Below, piece after piece: positions 1 through 7,586 of a stretch of 12,995 bases of DNA. The stretch spans positions 1 to 12,995 of the forward strand of contig JAICSX010000050.1 in NCBI GenBank assembly GCA_025936675.1, read 5' to 3'. The notes under the pieces are model-generated. The model saw only the letters and a program-made list of their open reading frames with translations. It was not told the DNA's origin and did not search any database. Positions within the stretch are counted from its first letter, which is position 1; every line of letters starts with the position of its first letter. The stretch comes from Sphingomonas sp. Its GTDB lineage: Bacteria; Pseudomonadota; Alphaproteobacteria; Sphingomonadales; Sphingomonadaceae. The translations under genes were made by a program, and so were the position numbers.

Positions 1-1255
<1,255 letters not shown>

Positions 1256-1474
1256 GTGGTGGTCTTTTCTTGGGGGAATATGGCTTCGGAACCGAAAGCG
1301 CGCGCGGCAGGACGCCGCGAGTTGGACTGAAGGATTGCCGGTGAAAGGATGGAACTGACCGGGGAACCCGTCGTCATTCGAGGTATGTGCGAGCGCCGCC
1401 GCTGTCAATCAGGGTTCAGTCGCACCAGCGCCGAACCGTTCAGAAATACCGGAGAATTACCGGGCCGCTTCAGC
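1256..1474 (-). promoter_or_regulatory. rho leader with candidate promoter
   Basis: This is the 219-bp gap between the hemJ stop and the rho start. On the minus strand it holds a perfect TTGACA at 1408-1403, followed after 16-17 bases by an ATACCT/TACCTC stretch around 1386-1380. That stretch is only a poor -10 match. If this promoter is real, the rho mRNA has an untranslated leader of roughly 120 bases. In Escherichia coli, rho has a long leader through which Rho limits its own synthesis; a similar role here is only an inference. No strong intrinsic terminator for hemJ was seen. Confidence 0.4.
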
Positions 1475-1927
1475 CTAGAAGGGCCGGACAATCACCAAAA
1501 CGACGATCAACGCCGCGGCAATTCCCGGAATCTCGTTGAGCATTCTCACGGCTTTGCCGGACAGCGGCCGCTCGCCTCTGGCAAGCTTCTTCCCATAGAC
1601 GGCGAGCCATCCTTGATAGGCGGAGAGCGCAACCACGAGAAGGAGCTTGGCATGAAACCAGTGCTGGCTCCAGGCATCGACGTTGAAGGCGAGCATCAGT
1701 CCGAGAATCCATACCAGAATCATCGCTGGGGTCAGAATGATCGACCTGACGCGCCCCTCGCGTTCGATCCAGGCGCGATCTTCGGGCGAACCGACCGCTG
1801 TCTCCTGGTGATAGACGTAGAAACGCGGAAGCAGGAACAGGCCGGCCATCCAGAAGATGACGAACGTCACGTGCGCGGCTTTCACCCACAGATATGTAGG
1901 GCCGAGGAAGCCGGTCAGATCGGTCAA
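1475..1927 (-). CDS. hemJ: Protoporphyrinogen IX oxidase HemJ
   Basis: HemJ is a small integral membrane protein that oxidises protoporphyrinogen IX to protoporphyrin IX, the step before ferrochelatase in haem synthesis. The 150-residue product has the family layout of about four hydrophobic helices. It carries the N-terminal motif YLWVKAAHV with His19, the segment GLFLLPRFYVYH, and WFHAKLLL with His92 and Lys94. A conserved His and Lys are known to matter for HemJ haem binding and activity, and His19 and Lys94 are the likely counterparts. The start is TTG at 1927, overlapping the hemE stop in a 4-base TTGA; a GGGGG run just upstream can act as ribosome binding site. The next in-frame Met would lose most of the first helix, so TTG is preferred. 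Overlap with hemE implies translational coupling within one haem operon. Confidence 0.9.
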   Translation of the reverse strand: MTDLTGFLGPTYLWVKAAHVTFVIFWMAGLFLLPRFYVYHQETAVGSPEDRAWIEREGRVRSIILTPAMILVWILGLMLAFNVDAWSQHWFHAKLLLVVALSAYQGWLAVYGKKLARGERPLSGKAVRMLNEIPGIAAALIVVLVIVRPF

Positions 1928-2985
1928 CGTGCCCCCTTCACTTGTGCGAGCATAGCCTCGACACGGGCGATCGGCGTGTCCTGAAGGATCCCGTGCCCGA
2001 GATTGAAGATGTGAGGCCGCCCGGCGAACGCGTCAAGGATGCGCTCGACGGCGGTGTTGAGAGTGGCTCCGCCGGCAATCAGCGCCAAGGGGTCGAGATT
2101 GCCCTGCACCGGCAGGTCAGAGGGCAACTCCCTTGCGGCCCATATGGCATCGACGGTCTCATCGAGACCGATCGCATCGACACCGGTCTCGTGGGCGTAA
2201 GCAGCGATCTTGCCGCCGGCGCCCTTGGGGAAACCGATGATCGGAATGCCAGGGTGGCGTTCATGCAAGGTTGACACCAGCCGCGCCGTGGGGGCGATCA
2301 CCCATTGATCGAACTGCGCCGGCGCAAGGCTTCCCGCCCAGCTATCGAACAGTTGCACCACCTCCGCGCCCGCGGCGATCTGCCCCGACAAATAATCGAG
2401 CGTGACCTCCTCGATTCGATCAATGATGGCGGAAAAACCGCCCGGATCGCGATAAGCGAAGCGCCGCGCCTCCGCCTGTTCGCGGCTACCTTGCCCGGCG
2501 ACCATGTAGGTCGCGACGGTCCATGGGCTCCCGGCAAAACCGATCAGAGCTTTTGAAGGATCGACCCGGGCTTTGACCTTCGCAACCGTGTCGTAGATTG
2601 GCTCGAGCCGCGCCGGATAGGGTGTAAGCGCCTCCAGCGTCGCATCGATCAGCGGCGGGGTGAGCCGTGGGCCCTCCCCGGCAACGAAAGTCAGATGCTG
2701 GCCGATCGCGAACGGCACGATCAGGATGTCCGAGAACAGGATCGCAGCGTCGAGTTGAGGAAAGCGCTGCAACGGCTGCAGCGTGATCTCGGCCGCGGCC
2801 TCCCCATCGTAAACGAGATCGAGGAACCCGCCCTTGATCTCCCGCAATGCGCGATATTCAGGAAGGTAGCGCCCCGCCTGGCGCATCAGCCAAATCGGAG
2901 GAGGAGTGCGCGCTTCGCCTCTCAGCACGGAAAGCAACGGCTTGTCGGGCTGGATCTCCGGCCGATCGCCGGGCTTCGAAGGCAC
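1924..2985 (-). CDS. hemE: Uroporphyrinogen decarboxylase HemE
   Basis: HemE removes the four acetate carboxyl groups of uroporphyrinogen III to give coproporphyrinogen III, in the cytoplasm. The product has 353 residues, a usual length. Family signatures are clear: PIWLMRQAGRYLPEY at residues 30-44 with Arg35 and Arg39 for substrate carboxylates; FSDILIVPFAIGQ with Asp86; Tyr160 in VATYMVAGQ; LFDSWAG around 212-218; QGNLDP near 295; and FNLGHGI with His331. The start is GTG at 2985, preceded by a purine-rich GGGAGAGAAGG. It is the first gene of a leftward unit with hemJ, which it overlaps by 4 bases. Its 5' side faces maf across a 291-bp AT-rich and box-containing gap. In Caulobacter crescentus, hemE is the gene that flanks the chromosome origin, so the position is informative. 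Confidence 0.96.
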   Translation of the reverse strand: MPSKPGDRPEIQPDKPLLSVLRGEARTPPPIWLMRQAGRYLPEYRALREIKGGFLDLVYDGEAAAEITLQPLQRFPQLDAAILFSDILIVPFAIGQHLTFVAGEGPRLTPPLIDATLEALTPYPARLEPIYDTVAKVKARVDPSKALIGFAGSPWTVATYMVAGQGSREQAEARRFAYRDPGGFSAIIDRIEEVTLDYLSGQIAAGAEVVQLFDSWAGSLAPAQFDQWVIAPTARLVSTLHERHPGIPIIGFPKGAGGKIAAYAHETGVDAIGLDETVDAIWAARELPSDLPVQGNLDPLALIAGGATLNTAVERILDAFAGRPHIFNLGHGILQDTPIARVEAMLAQVKGAR

Positions 2986-3000
2986 CCCTTCTCTCCCTTA

Positions 3001-3030
3001 TATTATATTTAATAGAAGATTGATGATGTA
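3001..3030. other. AT-rich segment, possible DNA-unwinding element
   Basis: Twenty-five of thirty bases are A or T, with an almost pure A/T run from 2998 to 3013. The surrounding DNA is GC-rich, so this is the sharpest composition change in the window. It sits 15 bp upstream of the hemE start. Within an origin it would be the site of first strand opening. It could alternatively be, or also serve as, the -10 region of a hemE promoter. Confidence 0.5.
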
Positions 3031-3157
3031 GTTGGCGGCGGGAGAGCGGGGTTTAGGCGGCGCTCCCCGTTTTGCCAACACGGGCCCGGGAGCGCTCTCT
3101 CTGCCGTCCCGCGAGTCGAGGGTTAATGCTCCCGTGATTCACAGCCTGGGGGCGAAT

Positions 3158-3175
3158 TTCATCCCCGTGGATGAA
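3158..3175. repeat. Inverted repeat of origin-box-like sequences
   Basis: The 18-bp sequence TTCATCCCCGTGGATGAA has 7-base perfect arms (TTCATCC/GGATGAA) around a CCGT centre. The lower-strand arm reads TCATCCACG, two mismatches from the Caulobacter G-box; the upper-strand arm contains TCATCCCC. Two opposed weak DnaA-type sites would fit an origin, but a repressor operator is also possible. Confidence 0.45.
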
Positions 3176-3276
3176 TGTTCGAATGAGGTGAGGCGAAGCT
3201 TGAACAAGCGTCGGGTTGAGCGCGTCCCCACCCCCGCGCTAGCGGTGCACCGCGTGTTTTCCACAAGGTTGTTCTC

Positions 3277-3858
3277 GTGAGCCTGATTCTCGCTTCGTCC
3301 AGCTCGATCCGCCGCCAGATGCTCGACGCTGCCGGCGTGGATTACACGCCCGTGGCGTCGAACGTGGACGAGGCCGCGATCAAAGCAGAGCTCGGCAGCT
3401 CCGACGAAATTGCAGCGGTCTTGGCAGCGCTAAAGGCGCAAGAGGTCAGCGCCGCGCATTTGTACGATTGGGTGATCGGGAGCGATAGTGTGGCGAGCCT
3501 CGAAGGCCGCGTATTCGACAAGCCGCGGTCGCGCGACGAGGCAACGGCACATCTAACCCAATTCTCTGGAAAGACGCTGATCCTGACGAGCGCGGTCGCG
3601 CTTGCGCGAAGCCGGGAAGTGCAATGGTCGCATGTTGAATCCGCGCGTCTTTCCGTGCGGCCGCTGTCGGATGAGTTCATCGAGCAGTATCTCGATGCCG
3701 AATGGCCGGAGGTCGGCTATTGCGTCGGCGTTTTCCGGCTGGAGGGCCGCGGCGTGCAATTGTTCGACCGCATCGACGGGGATTACTTCACGATCCTCGG
3801 CATGCCTCTGATCCCGCTGCTGAGCGCACTTCGCGAGCGGGACTTGCTTGCATCATGA
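3277..3858 (+). CDS. maf: Maf family nucleotide pyrophosphatase
   Basis: Maf proteins hydrolyse nucleoside triphosphates, often modified or pyrimidine ones, to monophosphates, cleaning the nucleotide pool. The 193-residue product has the family N-terminal signature LILASSSSIRRQML, in which Ser and Arg contact phosphates. The strand VIGSDSV holds the likely catalytic base Asp70. Downstream are FDKPRSR around 80-86, EVGYCVGVFRLEGRG, and the C-terminal GDYFTILGMPLIPLL (about 168-182). The exact substrate cannot be read from sequence. The start is GTG at 3277, with AAGG at 3265-3268 as a modest ribosome binding site; a DnaA-box-like sequence ends only 11 bp before the start. Its stop overlaps the coaE start in ATGA, so maf, coaE and dnaQ form one rightward operon. 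In Caulobacter a kinase-regulator gene lies between the origin and maf; it is absent here. Confidence 0.92.
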   Translation: MSLILASSSSIRRQMLDAAGVDYTPVASNVDEAAIKAELGSSDEIAAVLAALKAQEVSAAHLYDWVIGSDSVASLEGRVFDKPRSRDEATAHLTQFSGKTLILTSAVALARSREVQWSHVESARLSVRPLSDEFIEQYLDAEWPEVGYCVGVFRLEGRGVQLFDRIDGDYFTILGMPLIPLLSALRERDLLAS

Positions 3859-4448
3859 TCAAGATCGCGCTGACCGGTTCGATTGGCATGGGCAAATCGA
3901 CCGTTGCGGCGATGTTCGAGCGCGCCGGCCTTCCGGTGTTCGACGCCGATGCCGCGGTGCGAAGCCTGCAGGGACCGGGCGGAGCACTGGTCGCGCAGAT
4001 CGCGGCCTGTTTTCCGGGTACAGTCAGTGGCGGCATTCTCGACAGGGACAAACTCGCCGCGAGCGTAACCGCCGATCCGGGGCGGCTCGCCGAGCTTGAG
4101 GCAATCGTTCATCCCGCAGTCGCGGATGCGCGGCAGGCATTCATCGACGAGCACCCCGACTGCGCGGCTGCGGTGTTCGACATTCCTTTGCTGTTCGAAA
4201 CAGGAGGCGAGAGCGCGTTCGACAAGATCGTCGTCGTCTCAGCTCCGGCAGATGTTCAGCGCCGGCGGGTGCTCAACCGGCCCGGGATGACGGAAGCGAA
4301 GCTGCTGTCGCTGCTGGAGCGCCAGTTGCCGGACGAGGAGAAGCGACGGCGCGCCGACTTCGTCATCGACACCGGTAGCGAGCTATCCACAACTGAGGCC
4401 CAGGTCCGTGACATTCTCGCTTGTCTCGGAGTCGCGGTAAGAGGATAA
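3855..4448 (+). CDS. coaE: Dephospho-CoA kinase CoaE
   Basis: CoaE phosphorylates the 3'-hydroxyl of dephospho-CoA with ATP, the last step of coenzyme A synthesis. The start is ATG at 3855, inside a 4-base ATGA overlap with the maf stop. The frame stays open further upstream inside maf, but the product from 3855 opens directly with MIKIALTGSIGMGKST. The P-loop GSIGMGKST is at residues 8-16. Other landmarks are FDADAAVRSL near 29-38, HPAVADAR, the DIPLLFE segment that lines the substrate pocket, and the lid region with RRRVLNRPGMTE. At 197 residues the length is typical. It ends 8 bp before the chosen dnaQ start. The C-terminal part is a little degenerate compared with E. coli, as is common in alphaproteobacteria. 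Confidence 0.95.
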   Translation: MIKIALTGSIGMGKSTVAAMFERAGLPVFDADAAVRSLQGPGGALVAQIAACFPGTVSGGILDRDKLAASVTADPGRLAELEAIVHPAVADARQAFIDEHPDCAAAVFDIPLLFETGGESAFDKIVVVSAPADVQRRRVLNRPGMTEAKLLSLLERQLPDEEKRRRADFVIDTGSELSTTEAQVRDILACLGVAVRG

Positions 4449-4456
4449 ATCTTTCC

Positions 4457-5155
4457 GTGCGGGAAATCGTATTCGATACGGAAACAACGGGGCTCAATCC
4501 GGCCGCGGGCGACCGTATGGTCGAGATCGGCTGCATCGAGATTTACAACCGGGTCGAGACTGGCCGCCATTTTCACGCTTATTTCAATCCCGAGCGGGAG
4601 ATGCCGAGCGAGGCTGAGGCAGTCCACGGGCTGACGACCATCTTCCTGTCGGACAAGCCAAACTTTGCGGAAAAAGTCGAAGAGCTGCTCGAGTTTATCG
4701 CCGAGTCACCGCTCGTTGCACATAATGCATCGTTCGATTTTGGCTTTCTCAACCATGAGCTCGAGCGCTGCGGCCGGGGCAGCGTTTGCACAAGCCGCAT
4801 GGTCGACACGCTTCAGCTCGCGCGGACTCGCCATCCCGGGGCAAAGCATAGTCTCGACGCTTTGTGCGTCCGCTTTGGAATTGATCGCAGCCAGCGCGTC
4901 AAACACGGTGCGCTGCTCGACGCGCAGCTGCTCGCACAGGTCTATGTCGAGCTCACCGGCGGTCGACAGATCGGCCTCGGGCTCGTCGCGGAATCGGGCA
5001 CGATCGGGGTGCAACCAGGAACAGGTGCCGTCACGGTCCGCGAGCTGCGTCCTGCCCGCCCTCATTTCCCGGCTGAAGAGGAACTTGCACGCCACCGCGC
5101 GTTTATCTCCCAATTGGCCAATCCGCTTTGGGCGCGTTTCGCCGGCGCCGGTTGA
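4457..5155 (+). CDS. dnaQ: DNA polymerase III epsilon subunit (3'-5' proofreading exonuclease)
   Basis: DnaQ is the proofreading subunit of the replicative polymerase. I place the start at GTG 4457, giving MREIVFDTETTGLNP and 232 residues. A TTG at 4421 would add 12 residues within coaE, but the exonuclease fold begins at REIV and GAGG at 4441-4444 lies 12 bases before the GTG. Exonuclease motifs from the GTG start: ExoI FDTETTG with Asp7 and Glu9; ExoII HNASFDFGFLN with Asp94; ExoIII HGALLDAQLL with His150 and Asp155, the DEDDh type. The C-terminal 60 residues (about 173 onward) should form the polymerase-binding tail; I see no clear clamp-binding motif. It is third in the maf-coaE-dnaQ unit, the same order found beside the Caulobacter origin. 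Confidence 0.94.
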   Translation: MREIVFDTETTGLNPAAGDRMVEIGCIEIYNRVETGRHFHAYFNPEREMPSEAEAVHGLTTIFLSDKPNFAEKVEELLEFIAESPLVAHNASFDFGFLNHELERCGRGSVCTSRMVDTLQLARTRHPGAKHSLDALCVRFGIDRSQRVKHGALLDAQLLAQVYVELTGGRQIGLGLVAESGTIGVQPGTGAVTVRELRPARPHFPAEEELARHRAFISQLANPLWARFAGAG

Positions 5156-5212
5156 CCTCGCATCGCGGGCGGTCCTAAGCGCCGCGCCGCGTCGATTGAG
5201 GAGCAGGGAAAA

Positions 5213-5782
5213 GTGGACGTTCGGGTCGCGGGACACCAGGTCGATACGGGCGAATCGCTGCGCGAGCATGCCGAACGCCGGGTCGCCGACATCACTGAGA
5301 AATATTTCACGCGCTCGGTCGGCGCTAACGTGACGTTCGGGCGCGGGCCGAACAACGACTTTTCCTGCGACATCGTCGCGCCGGTTATGCAAGGCATGGT
5401 GCTCAAGGCCTCGCACAATGCGCGCGAAGCGGAGATGGCATTCAACGGCGCAGCGGACCGGATCGAGAAGCAGCTCCGGCGCTACGCCAGGCGCCTCAAG
5501 GACCATAAAGTGGACGACGAAGCGCAGGCGTTCGTCGAAAACGCCGCCTACACCGTCTTTGCGCCGGCGGGAGATGGTGACTTGCACTCGGAAAAGGCTC
5601 CCGCCATCGTCGCCGAGACGCGCACCGATATCCCCGAGGCGAGCGTGTCCGACGCCGTCATGCTGATGGACCTTCGCAACACCAGCGCGCTGTTGTTCAA
5701 GAACAGCGGAACCGGCGACTTCAACATGATCTACCGCCGTGAGGACGGGAACATCGGCTGGGTTGAGCCGCGCAGCAGCTGA
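5213..5782 (+). CDS. hpf: Ribosome hibernation promoting factor, long form
   Basis: Long HPF binds the 30S decoding region in starved cells, blocks tRNA and mRNA sites, and pairs ribosomes into inactive 100S dimers through its C-terminal domain. The 189-residue product shows both domains. The N-terminal beta-alpha fold runs about 1-100 (MDVRVAGHQVDTGESLREHA, then RIEKQLRRYARRLKDHK). After a linker comes the dimerising domain, about 127-186, with DAVMLMDLRNTSALLFKN and NMIYRREDGNIGWVEP. The start is GTG at 5213, supported by AGGAG at 5199-5203. It lies 57 bp after dnaQ and 60 bp before ptsN. In many proteobacteria hpf and ptsN follow rpoN; the hpf-ptsN pair is kept here but rpoN is not next to it. 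Confidence 0.94.
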   Translation: MDVRVAGHQVDTGESLREHAERRVADITEKYFTRSVGANVTFGRGPNNDFSCDIVAPVMQGMVLKASHNAREAEMAFNGAADRIEKQLRRYARRLKDHKVDDEAQAFVENAAYTVFAPAGDGDLHSEKAPAIVAETRTDIPEASVSDAVMLMDLRNTSALLFKNSGTGDFNMIYRREDGNIGWVEPRSS

Positions 5783-5842
5783 GCCCCTTATGCAATCGAG
5801 CGGCCGAAGTATGACGGTCGTTTCGCGTGACGAGTAACGACC

Positions 5843-6307
5843 ATGCAGCTTGCCGATTTCCTAGATTTCGACGCCATCAAGACTGGCCTTTCGGGAGGCA
5901 ACAAGCGTTCGCTGTTGCAGCAGCTGGCGAATCTTGCCGCCCAACAGATTGGGACCGATGCCGCGTCCGTTCACGCGAGCCTGATCGAGCGCGAGCAGCT
6001 CGGATCGACCGGATTCGGCCAGGGCGTTGCCATTCCACATGGCAAGGTCGAGGGGCTGGGCCGGATTTACTGCCTGTTCGCAAGGCTCAGCGAGCCGCTC
6101 GATTACAAGGCGATCGACGGACGGCCGGTCGATCTCGTTTTTCTCCTGCTCTCGCCGGTGGATGCGGGGGCTGAGCATTTGAAGGCGCTGGCGGCGATCA
6201 GCCGCGTGACGCGCAACGCCGCGACGCTTGAGAAAATGCGCGGCGCGCGCAGCCGCGATGCGCTTGCCGCGGTGCTCATGGGGGCGGATGAGCGCGACGC
6301 CGCCTGA
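5843..6307 (+). CDS. ptsN: PTS IIA-like nitrogen regulatory protein PtsN (EIIA-Ntr)
   Basis: EIIA-Ntr is the last phosphate acceptor of the regulatory nitrogen PTS (EI-Ntr, NPr, EIIA-Ntr). It does not transport sugar but controls potassium uptake, sensor kinases and stringent-response enzymes in other bacteria. The 154-residue product fits the PTS EIIA type 2 domain. The phosphorylated residue is His66 in GQGVAIPHGKV, and the domain also shows REQLGSTGFG and the strand VDLVFLLLSP followed by HLKALAAISR. The ATG at 5843 has no strong Shine-Dalgarno sequence (a weak GAG at 5832-5834). The gene follows hpf by 60 bp and precedes the DUF1491 gene by 6 bp, so at least these two right-hand genes should share a transcript. 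Its partners EI-Ntr and NPr are not in this window. Confidence 0.94.
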   Translation: MQLADFLDFDAIKTGLSGGNKRSLLQQLANLAAQQIGTDAASVHASLIEREQLGSTGFGQGVAIPHGKVEGLGRIYCLFARLSEPLDYKAIDGRPVDLVFLLLSPVDAGAEHLKALAAISRVTRNAATLEKMRGARSRDALAAVLMGADERDAA

Positions 6308-6313
6308 GTCCTC

Positions 6314-6658
6314 GTGACGTTCGATCGGCTGCCGGCGCATCTCGAGGTTGCCGGCATTCTGCGCCGAGTCGAGGCAAGCGGCGGGTTCGGCGCGGTTTTG
6401 CGCAAGGGTGACGCGGAACGCGGCTCGTTGCTGCTCGTGATCGGCAGCCGCGGGCGGCATATCGCCATTCTCGAGCGGATGCTTTCGCCCGCCGGCCGCT
6501 ACGAATGGAAGCGGGCAGCACTGCCCGAATCACTTGGTTCCGCGGAGATCGGGAACTTCCTCGCCAAACGTGCACGGTTCGACGAGGATCTGTGGGCGAT
6601 CGAACTGGATGTCGCGGACGCTGAACGGTTCATCGCTGAAACGACCGATTCGGGTTGA
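6314..6658 (+). CDS. DUF1491 family protein of unknown function
   Basis: The 114-residue product looks like the small alphaproteobacterial DUF1491 family, judged from the pattern EVAGILRRVEASGGFGAVLRKGDAERG spread over residues 11-37 and the C-terminal AERFIAE. The family has no established function. I see no signal peptide, membrane segment or catalytic motif, so a cytoplasmic protein is likely. The start is GTG at 6314, only 6 bp after the ptsN stop, suggesting cotranscription with ptsN. A hairpin follows 23 bp after its stop. The family name is from memory of its appearance, so it is less secure than the enzyme calls here. Confidence 0.75.
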   Translation: MTFDRLPAHLEVAGILRRVEASGGFGAVLRKGDAERGSLLLVIGSRGRHIAILERMLSPAGRYEWKRAALPESLGSAEIGNFLAKRARFDEDLWAIELDVADAERFIAETTDSG

Positions 6659-6681
6659 CCGTGCCGCTGCGGCAGGTGACA

Positions 6682-6705
6682 CCCCGCTCAACAACAAGAG
6701 CGGGG
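6682..6705 (+). terminator. Stem-loop after the ptsN-DUF1491 genes
   Basis: An 8-bp perfect stem CCCCGCTC/GAGCGGGG surrounds the loop AACAACAA. It has no following T run, so it is a poor intrinsic terminator. It may instead protect the 3' end of the mRNA or assist factor-dependent termination. It lies in the 183-bp gap before the cell wall hydrolase gene. Confidence 0.5.
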
Positions 6706-6841
6706 GGCATTCTGCTCGGCAAAATCGAGCAGCTATGCCACGCGAGACGGGGAACAGCCAGAAGACGAAAAGCGGAAGTATTCGCGAGTAATTCGTCTTA
6801 CCAATTTTCCGGCAGTTCACCGCAGATTTGCGGTTTATATA

Positions 6842-7501
6842 TTGGTTACGCTTCGACCAGCGCTGCTGTTTTGTGCTGCGCTCAGCGCAAGTTCTATCGC
6901 TCCGGCGCAGGCTGGGCCCACGGTGGATACGTCGGTTCCCTTCGCCAGCGCATCGCTGCCGAAGGTCCCGGTTCCCGAATTGCTCGATTCGCAAGGCGAA
7001 CCGCAGCTCTCCGATGGCCAATCGCAGGCCAATCAGGACCAGACTGACGCTGCCGCCACGGACGACGGAACTGTCGCGACCAAGCCGAGCGGCGATCTTC
7101 CGACCATGGTCGCGCAGCTCCGCAGTGGTGACGCCGGCAACCACGAGCTAGAATGTCTGGCGACTGGCATTTACTTCGAATCAAAGGGCGAACCGCTCGC
7201 GGGGCAGCTGGCTGTCGGCCAGGTCATCGCCAATCGCGCTGGAAGCGGCCGCTTCCCCAGTACCTATTGCGGCGTGCTGTTGCAGCATGGCCAGTTTTCC
7301 TTCGTGCGCGGCCATAAGCTTCCGGCGGTCTCGCATTCCAACCGGCAGTGGCAGACCGCGGTGGCGATCGCCAAGATCGTCGACCAGGACCTGCAGGATT
7401 CCGCCGCGAGCAATGCCTTGTTCTTTCATGCGCGTTACGTCTCGCCGGGCTGGCATCTGAAGCGAGTGGCCGCCATCGGCAATCACGTTTTCTATCGCTG
7501 A
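6842..7501 (+). CDS. Secreted cell wall hydrolase, SleB/CwlJ family
   Basis: The 219-residue product has a signal peptide (residues 1-24, hydrophobic LLFCAALSA, cleavage after AQA), a low-complexity linker rich in Asp, Gln and Ser (about 50-100), and a C-terminal Hydrolase_2 domain (about 104-218). That domain carries IYFESKGEP with Glu113 as the likely catalytic acid, VIANRAGSGRFPSTYC, QFSFV and the closing NHVFYR. Such domains cleave peptidoglycan glycan strands in the periplasm; in non-sporulating bacteria they serve wall remodelling rather than germination. The start is TTG at 6842: it is the only start codon in this open frame back to the stop at 6677, and it sits exactly before the signal peptide, but no good Shine-Dalgarno sequence precedes it. 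A strong terminator follows. Confidence 0.85.
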   Translation: MVTLRPALLFCAALSASSIAPAQAGPTVDTSVPFASASLPKVPVPELLDSQGEPQLSDGQSQANQDQTDAAATDDGTVATKPSGDLPTMVAQLRSGDAGNHELECLATGIYFESKGEPLAGQLAVGQVIANRAGSGRFPSTYCGVLLQHGQFSFVRGHKLPAVSHSNRQWQTAVAIAKIVDQDLQDSAASNALFFHARYVSPGWHLKRVAAIGNHVFYR

Positions 7502-7521
7502 AAGTTAGGACGCGGGGGCGG

Positions 7522-7550
7522 AACGGGCGGGTGAAAGCTCGCCCGTTTTT
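7522..7550 (+). terminator. Rho-independent terminator of the cell wall hydrolase gene
   Basis: An 8-bp perfect stem AACGGGCG (7522-7529) / CGCCCGTT (7540-7547) with a 10-base loop leads into five T's at 7546-7550. It lies 20 bp after the hydrolase stop and 36 bp before mmcB, so mmcB probably has its own promoter. Confidence 0.85.
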
Positions 7551-7586
7551 CTTGGCTGTGTTCTAGCGATGTTCTAAAGTCGGCGG

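Larger units (their letters stand above)
2986..3276. other. oriC: Candidate chromosomal replication origin (oriC) between hemE and maf
   Basis: This non-coding 291-bp gap separates divergent genes. Seen: bases 3001-3030 hold only 5 G/C in 30, in a GC-rich chromosome, next to hemE, like a DNA-unwinding element. Further right lie TGATTCACA (3135-3143), CGTGGATGA (3166-3174, complement TCATCCACG), TCCCCA (3225-3230) and TTTTCCACA (3257-3265). Known: the E. coli DnaA box is TTATCCACA, and Caulobacter origin boxes are TGATCCACA (G-box) and TCCCCA (W-box). TGATTCACA is one base from the G-box, TTTTCCACA is one base from the E. coli box, and TCCCCA matches the W-box exactly. Known also: the Caulobacter origin lies beside hemE, with maf, coaE and dnaQ on its other side. 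Inference: this is oriC. It also carries a GGTTAA (3121-3126), which resembles a CtrA half-site. It must hold the hemE and maf promoters too. Confidence 0.6.

Noticed and set aside
1349..1984. 211-codon plus-strand frame across the hemJ region
   Set aside because: HemJ on the other strand has clear family motifs and hydrophobic helices; the plus frame is hydrophilic and unrecognisable.
3032..3280. 82-codon plus-strand frame in the hemE-maf gap
   Set aside because: No recognisable motif, no convincing ribosome binding site, and it runs into the maf start. The gap is better explained as regulatory or origin DNA.
4706..5587. 293-codon minus-strand frame across dnaQ and hpf
   Set aside because: It spans two well-supported genes on the opposite strand, and its product shows no domain.
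6682..6705. Strong intrinsic terminator
   Set aside because: The 8-bp stem is perfect, but no T run follows, so I list it only as a stem-loop with reduced confidence.
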